From the NCBI RefSeq assembly GCF_010729895.1, contig NZ_AP022612.1, positions 2,108,001 through 2,172,000 of the forward strand: DNA of 64,000 nt, read 5' to 3'. The DNA is from Mycolicibacterium confluentis (GTDB taxonomy: Bacteria > Actinomycetota > Actinomycetes > Mycobacteriales > Mycobacteriaceae). Below, piece by piece: positions 61,505 to 64,000 of the stretch (the first letter of the stretch is position 1; each line of letters begins with the position of its first letter). Made by a program: the position numbers and the translations under genes. Below the pieces are notes generated by a model, which did no database searches, had not been told where the DNA came from, and saw only the letters and a list, made by a program, of their open reading frames with translations.

Positions 61505-63862
61505 GTGGTCGGTGCGATGACAGGGGAGCATTCGAACCGGATGGTCGAACGGTTGCGGCCGCTCATGGAGCCCGCACTCGTCGCGTTGACGGTGGGAGCG
61601 TTGGCCGGCGGCGGAGTGGCGTGGCTGGTCGGCGCAGATGCAGTCGCGGACAGATGGTGGATCGCCGGGACGCTCATCGCGGTGGTGCCCGCGGTCGTGT
61701 GGGTGCTCATGGCACTGCGCAGAGGCAGTCTCGGGGTGGACCTCATCGCCGTGCTCTCGTTGGTCGGCACCCTGCTTGTGGGGGAGTACCTCGCAGGGGC
61801 GCTCATCGCGGTGATGCTCGCCGGTGGTCGAGCCCTGGACGCCGCCGCCACGCGGCGGGCGTCCCGGGATCTGCGGGCCCTGCTGGAACGCTCACCGCGA
61901 TTCGCCCGTCGGCGAGTCGGCGCCGAGGTCAGCGTGATCCCGGTGGCCGAGGTCGCCGTGGACGACGTACTCGTCGTGGCATCCGGTGACGTCGTGCCGG
62001 TGGACGGCAGAGTCCTCGACGACCTCGTGGTGTTGGATGAATCGGCGCTGACTGGTGAATCGCTCAGTGTCGAGCGCGAACGCGGGGAAGCGGTTCGCAG
62101 CGGTGTGGTCAACGCCGGCGCCGCATTCGAGTTGCGGGCCACCGCAAGCGCCGAGGACAGCACCTACGCGGGAATCGTGCGTCTGGCGCAGCAGGCCGGG
62201 GCGGAGAACGCGCCCGTGGTGCGACTCGCCGACCGGTACGCGGCGTGGTTCCTGCCACTGGCACTTCTGATCGCGGGCGGTGCGTGGCTGGTGAGCGGGT
62301 CCGCGACTCGTGCGGTCGCGGTGCTGGTGGTCGCCACACCCTGCCCGCTGCTGCTGGCCGCGCCCGTGGCGATCGTGTCGGGCCTGTCCCGGGCATCTCG
62401 TGCCGGTGTGGTCATCCGTGGCGGCGGCGCATTGGAGAACCTCGGGCACGCGACAACTCTCGTGATGGACAAGACAGGCACCCTCACGATGGGCCAGCCG
62501 ACGGTCATCGAAGTGCTCGCAGCGCCACAGTGCGGAGCCGATGAAGTGCTGGGCCTGGCGGCCTCCGTCGATCAGGTGTCACCGCACGTGCTCGCCGAGG
62601 CGATCGTCACCGAGGCGCTGGCGCGTGGACTGCATCTGACGCTTCCAACAGACGCCGTCGAGGAGGCCGGTCGGGGAGTGACTGCGACGGTGGAGGGGAA
62701 GCGGGTTGCCGTCGGCAAACTGGTTGAGGGCAGCCCCGCGAGCTCATGGGCGCAGACCGCGGTCAACCGTGCGCGCTTGGACAGTGCCGCGTTGACGTGG
62801 GTGAGCGTCGATGGCGACCCGATCGGGGCGATTCTGCTCCGGGACCCGCTGCGCCGCCAGGCGCCCCGCACGATGCGGCGACTGCGCCAGGCTGGCTTCA
62901 ACCGTCTCGTCATGCTCACCGGAGATCGGATGGAACCCGCGCGCGAAGTGGCCACGGTGCTTGGCCTCGATGAGGTCTACGCACACCAGACGCCATCCGA
63001 CAAGGTCGCCGCGGTGCGCGCCGAACGGGAACAGGCCGTCACCGTGATGGTGGGCGACGGCATCAACGACGCGCCGGCGTTGGCGGCGGCGACCGTGGGT
63101 GTGGCGATGGGTGCACGAGGTGCGACGGCGTCCTCGGAAGCCGCGGACATCGTGCTCACCACCGATCGTCTGGACCGGCTCGCCGACGCGATGGACATCG
63201 CCCGACGGTCGCGGCGAATCGCCGTGCAGAGCGCGGTGGTGGGCATGAGTCTGTCACTGCTGGCGATGGCGGTTGCCGCTGTGGGCTATTTGCCACCGGC
63301 GGCGGGTGCGCTCCTGCAGGAGGGGATCGATGTCGCAGTCATCCTGAATGCGATTCGCGCAGTGCGCGGCGATCCGGCCGCTCAGCTGACCATGCCGTCG
63401 GACACCGAGGCACTCCTGCACCGCTTCTCGGCTGAACATGATGAGCTGCGTGACGTCATCGCACTGACCCGGGCCAGCGCTGACCGGTTGGTCGAGGCGC
63501 CCGACGCCACAGCACTCGAAGCGATCAGGGATGTCGAAAAGCAGCTGCAGGAAAGGATTCTGCCGCACGAGCAGGCCGAAGAGAACCAACTGTATCCAGC
63601 GTTGGCCACGCCGCTGCGAAGCAGCGAGGCGACCGCGACGATGAGCCGCACGCACGCCGAGATCCGTCGCCTCTCCGAGCGCATCGGCACCCATGTGCAG
63701 CTGGCCGAATCCGCCGGCGGCATCCAGCCCGACCAGGTTAACGACCTGCTGGCATGCCTCTATGGCCTGGCCACGCTGCTGCGCCTGCACTTCGTGCAGG
63801 AGGAGGAGAACTACTTCACGCTCGCCGCCGACGACGGGCAGGAGCTGAGCCGAGGAACTTGA
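61505..63862 (+). CDS. P1B-type heavy-metal ATPase with C-terminal hemerythrin domain
   Basis: 785 residues. ATPase core: about six membrane helices, actuator motif DESALTGESLSVE, metal-site motif TPCPLLLAAP in the membrane (C280), phosphorylated D322 in MDKTGTLT, MVGDGINDAPALAAA hinge. The usual N-terminal HMA domain is absent. From about residue 630 there is a hemerythrin HHE domain: EHDELRD, LPHEQAEENQLYPAL, RTHAEI and RLHFVQEEENYF provide the five His and two Glu of a di-iron site. The TPC triplet does not fit the CPC copper class, so the substrate is open; iron or another divalent cation fits the iron-binding tail. GTG 61505 after GGGGGG; ATG four codons later is an alternative. Confidence 0.92.
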   Translation: MVGAMTGEHSNRMVERLRPLMEPALVALTVGALAGGGVAWLVGADAVADRWWIAGTLIAVVPAVVWVLMALRRGSLGVDLIAVLSLVGTLLVGEYLAGALIAVMLAGGRALDAAATRRASRDLRALLERSPRFARRRVGAEVSVIPVAEVAVDDVLVVASGDVVPVDGRVLDDLVVLDESALTGESLSVERERGEAVRSGVVNAGAAFELRATASAEDSTYAGIVRLAQQAGAENAPVVRLADRYAAWFLPLALLIAGGAWLVSGSATRAVAVLVVATPCPLLLAAPVAIVSGLSRASRAGVVIRGGGALENLGHATTLVMDKTGTLTMGQPTVIEVLAAPQCGADEVLGLAASVDQVSPHVLAEAIVTEALARGLHLTLPTDAVEEAGRGVTATVEGKRVAVGKLVEGSPASSWAQTAVNRARLDSAALTWVSVDGDPIGAILLRDPLRRQAPRTMRRLRQAGFNRLVMLTGDRMEPAREVATVLGLDEVYAHQTPSDKVAAVRAEREQAVTVMVGDGINDAPALAAATVGVAMGARGATASSEAADIVLTTDRLDRLADAMDIARRSRRIAVQSAVVGMSLSLLAMAVAAVGYLPPAAGALLQEGIDVAVILNAIRAVRGDPAAQLTMPSDTEALLHRFSAEHDELRDVIALTRASADRLVEAPDATALEAIRDVEKQLQERILPHEQAEENQLYPALATPLRSSEATATMSRTHAEIRRLSERIGTHVQLAESAGGIQPDQVNDLLACLYGLATLLRLHFVQEEENYFTLAADDGQELSRGT

Positions 63863-64000
63863 CGCGTCGGTTCACCGCACGCTCGCGAATGCCCTGCATC
63901 ATCCTCCGCTCCATCACGAAATGCGGTATGTCGAACCAGAAGTGGCCCGCCAAGCCACCGCATCCGCGCGCCACGAGTCGCACACCACCGTCGGCCGGAA
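63816..64000 (-). CDS. C-terminus of a minus-strand gene (possible SRPBCC protein), cut by window edge
   Basis: An open frame enters from the right edge and ends with TGA at 63818-63816, overlapping the ATPase end by 47 nt. It reads RLVARGCGG, then FWFDIPHFVMERRMMQGI, a helix that resembles the C-terminal helix of mycobacterial SRPBCC/polyketide-cyclase-like proteins. The last ten residues are Arg-rich. Too short for a firm call. Confidence 0.4.
   Translation of the reverse strand, partial: PADGGVRLVARGCGGLAGHFWFDIPHFVMERRMMQGIRERAVNRRVKFLGSAPARRRRRA

Overview
The window is high-GC actinobacterial DNA from a rapidly growing mycobacterium (Mycolicibacterium type). The evidence is the gene order, which follows the Mycobacterium tuberculosis Rv1685c-Rv1701 and Rv1708-Rv1713 blocks, a short helix 18 in the 16S rRNA, and an rRNA operon directly downstream of tyrS, the position of the second (rrnB) operon of fast growers. 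I cannot assign a species from the sequence alone.

Layout. 1-3758: TetR/ABC exporter operon (minus) divergent from a 3-methyladenine DNA glycosylase, then tyrS. 3808-9567: complete rrn operon with promoter, antitermination leader, 16S, 23S, 5S and an intrinsic terminator. 9689-21012: conserved chromosomal core (TPR protein, glycerol-3-phosphate phosphatase, tlyA, nadK, recN, steA/mctB pair, pyrG, Nudix ADP-ribose pyrophosphatase, xerD), most genes overlapping or nearly so. 21009-25442: a minus-strand four-gene operon (ThDP enzyme, SRPBCC protein, KAS III-like enzyme, PLP aminotransferase) inserted in the xerD-parA gap; it looks like an unrecognised small-molecule pathway. 25714-31048: parA-scpA-scpB-rluB-cmk-der, joined by start/stop overlaps.

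31180-46370 is more accessory: two TSUP-family exporters, the second preceded by a 35-codon leader peptide ending in tandem Cys codons inside a hairpin (probable cysteine-responsive attenuator); a DEAD-box helicase with a structured leader; tRNA-Pro(GGG); a DUF3297 protein; a 1426-residue chimeric metallopeptidase-like protein ending in seven propeller repeats; a stomatin-like protein; an SDR; an MOSC-ferredoxin reductase fusion; and a truncated reductase remnant next to a TetR gene.

47045-50949 is an arsenic-resistance locus (arsR divergent from arsI-ACR3-arsC) in which arsC is cut exactly between its two C-terminal redox cysteines by an IS256-family element flanked by an 8-bp target duplication. 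50979-53849 encodes a large cadherin/VCBS-repeat surface protein. 54144-58623 is a dormancy-type module: universal stress protein and Acg-like nitroreductase diverging from an intergenic region with two DosR-box-like sites, plus a DevR-DevS two-component pair that keeps the key residues of the tuberculosis proteins. 58743-63862 holds a VIT-family metal transporter, a BlaI-M56 peptidase pair, a DUF2231 membrane protein and a P1B-type ATPase carrying a C-terminal hemerythrin domain; a BlaI-like operator lies between the last two. The left edge cuts a TetR gene and the right edge cuts a minus-strand reading frame.
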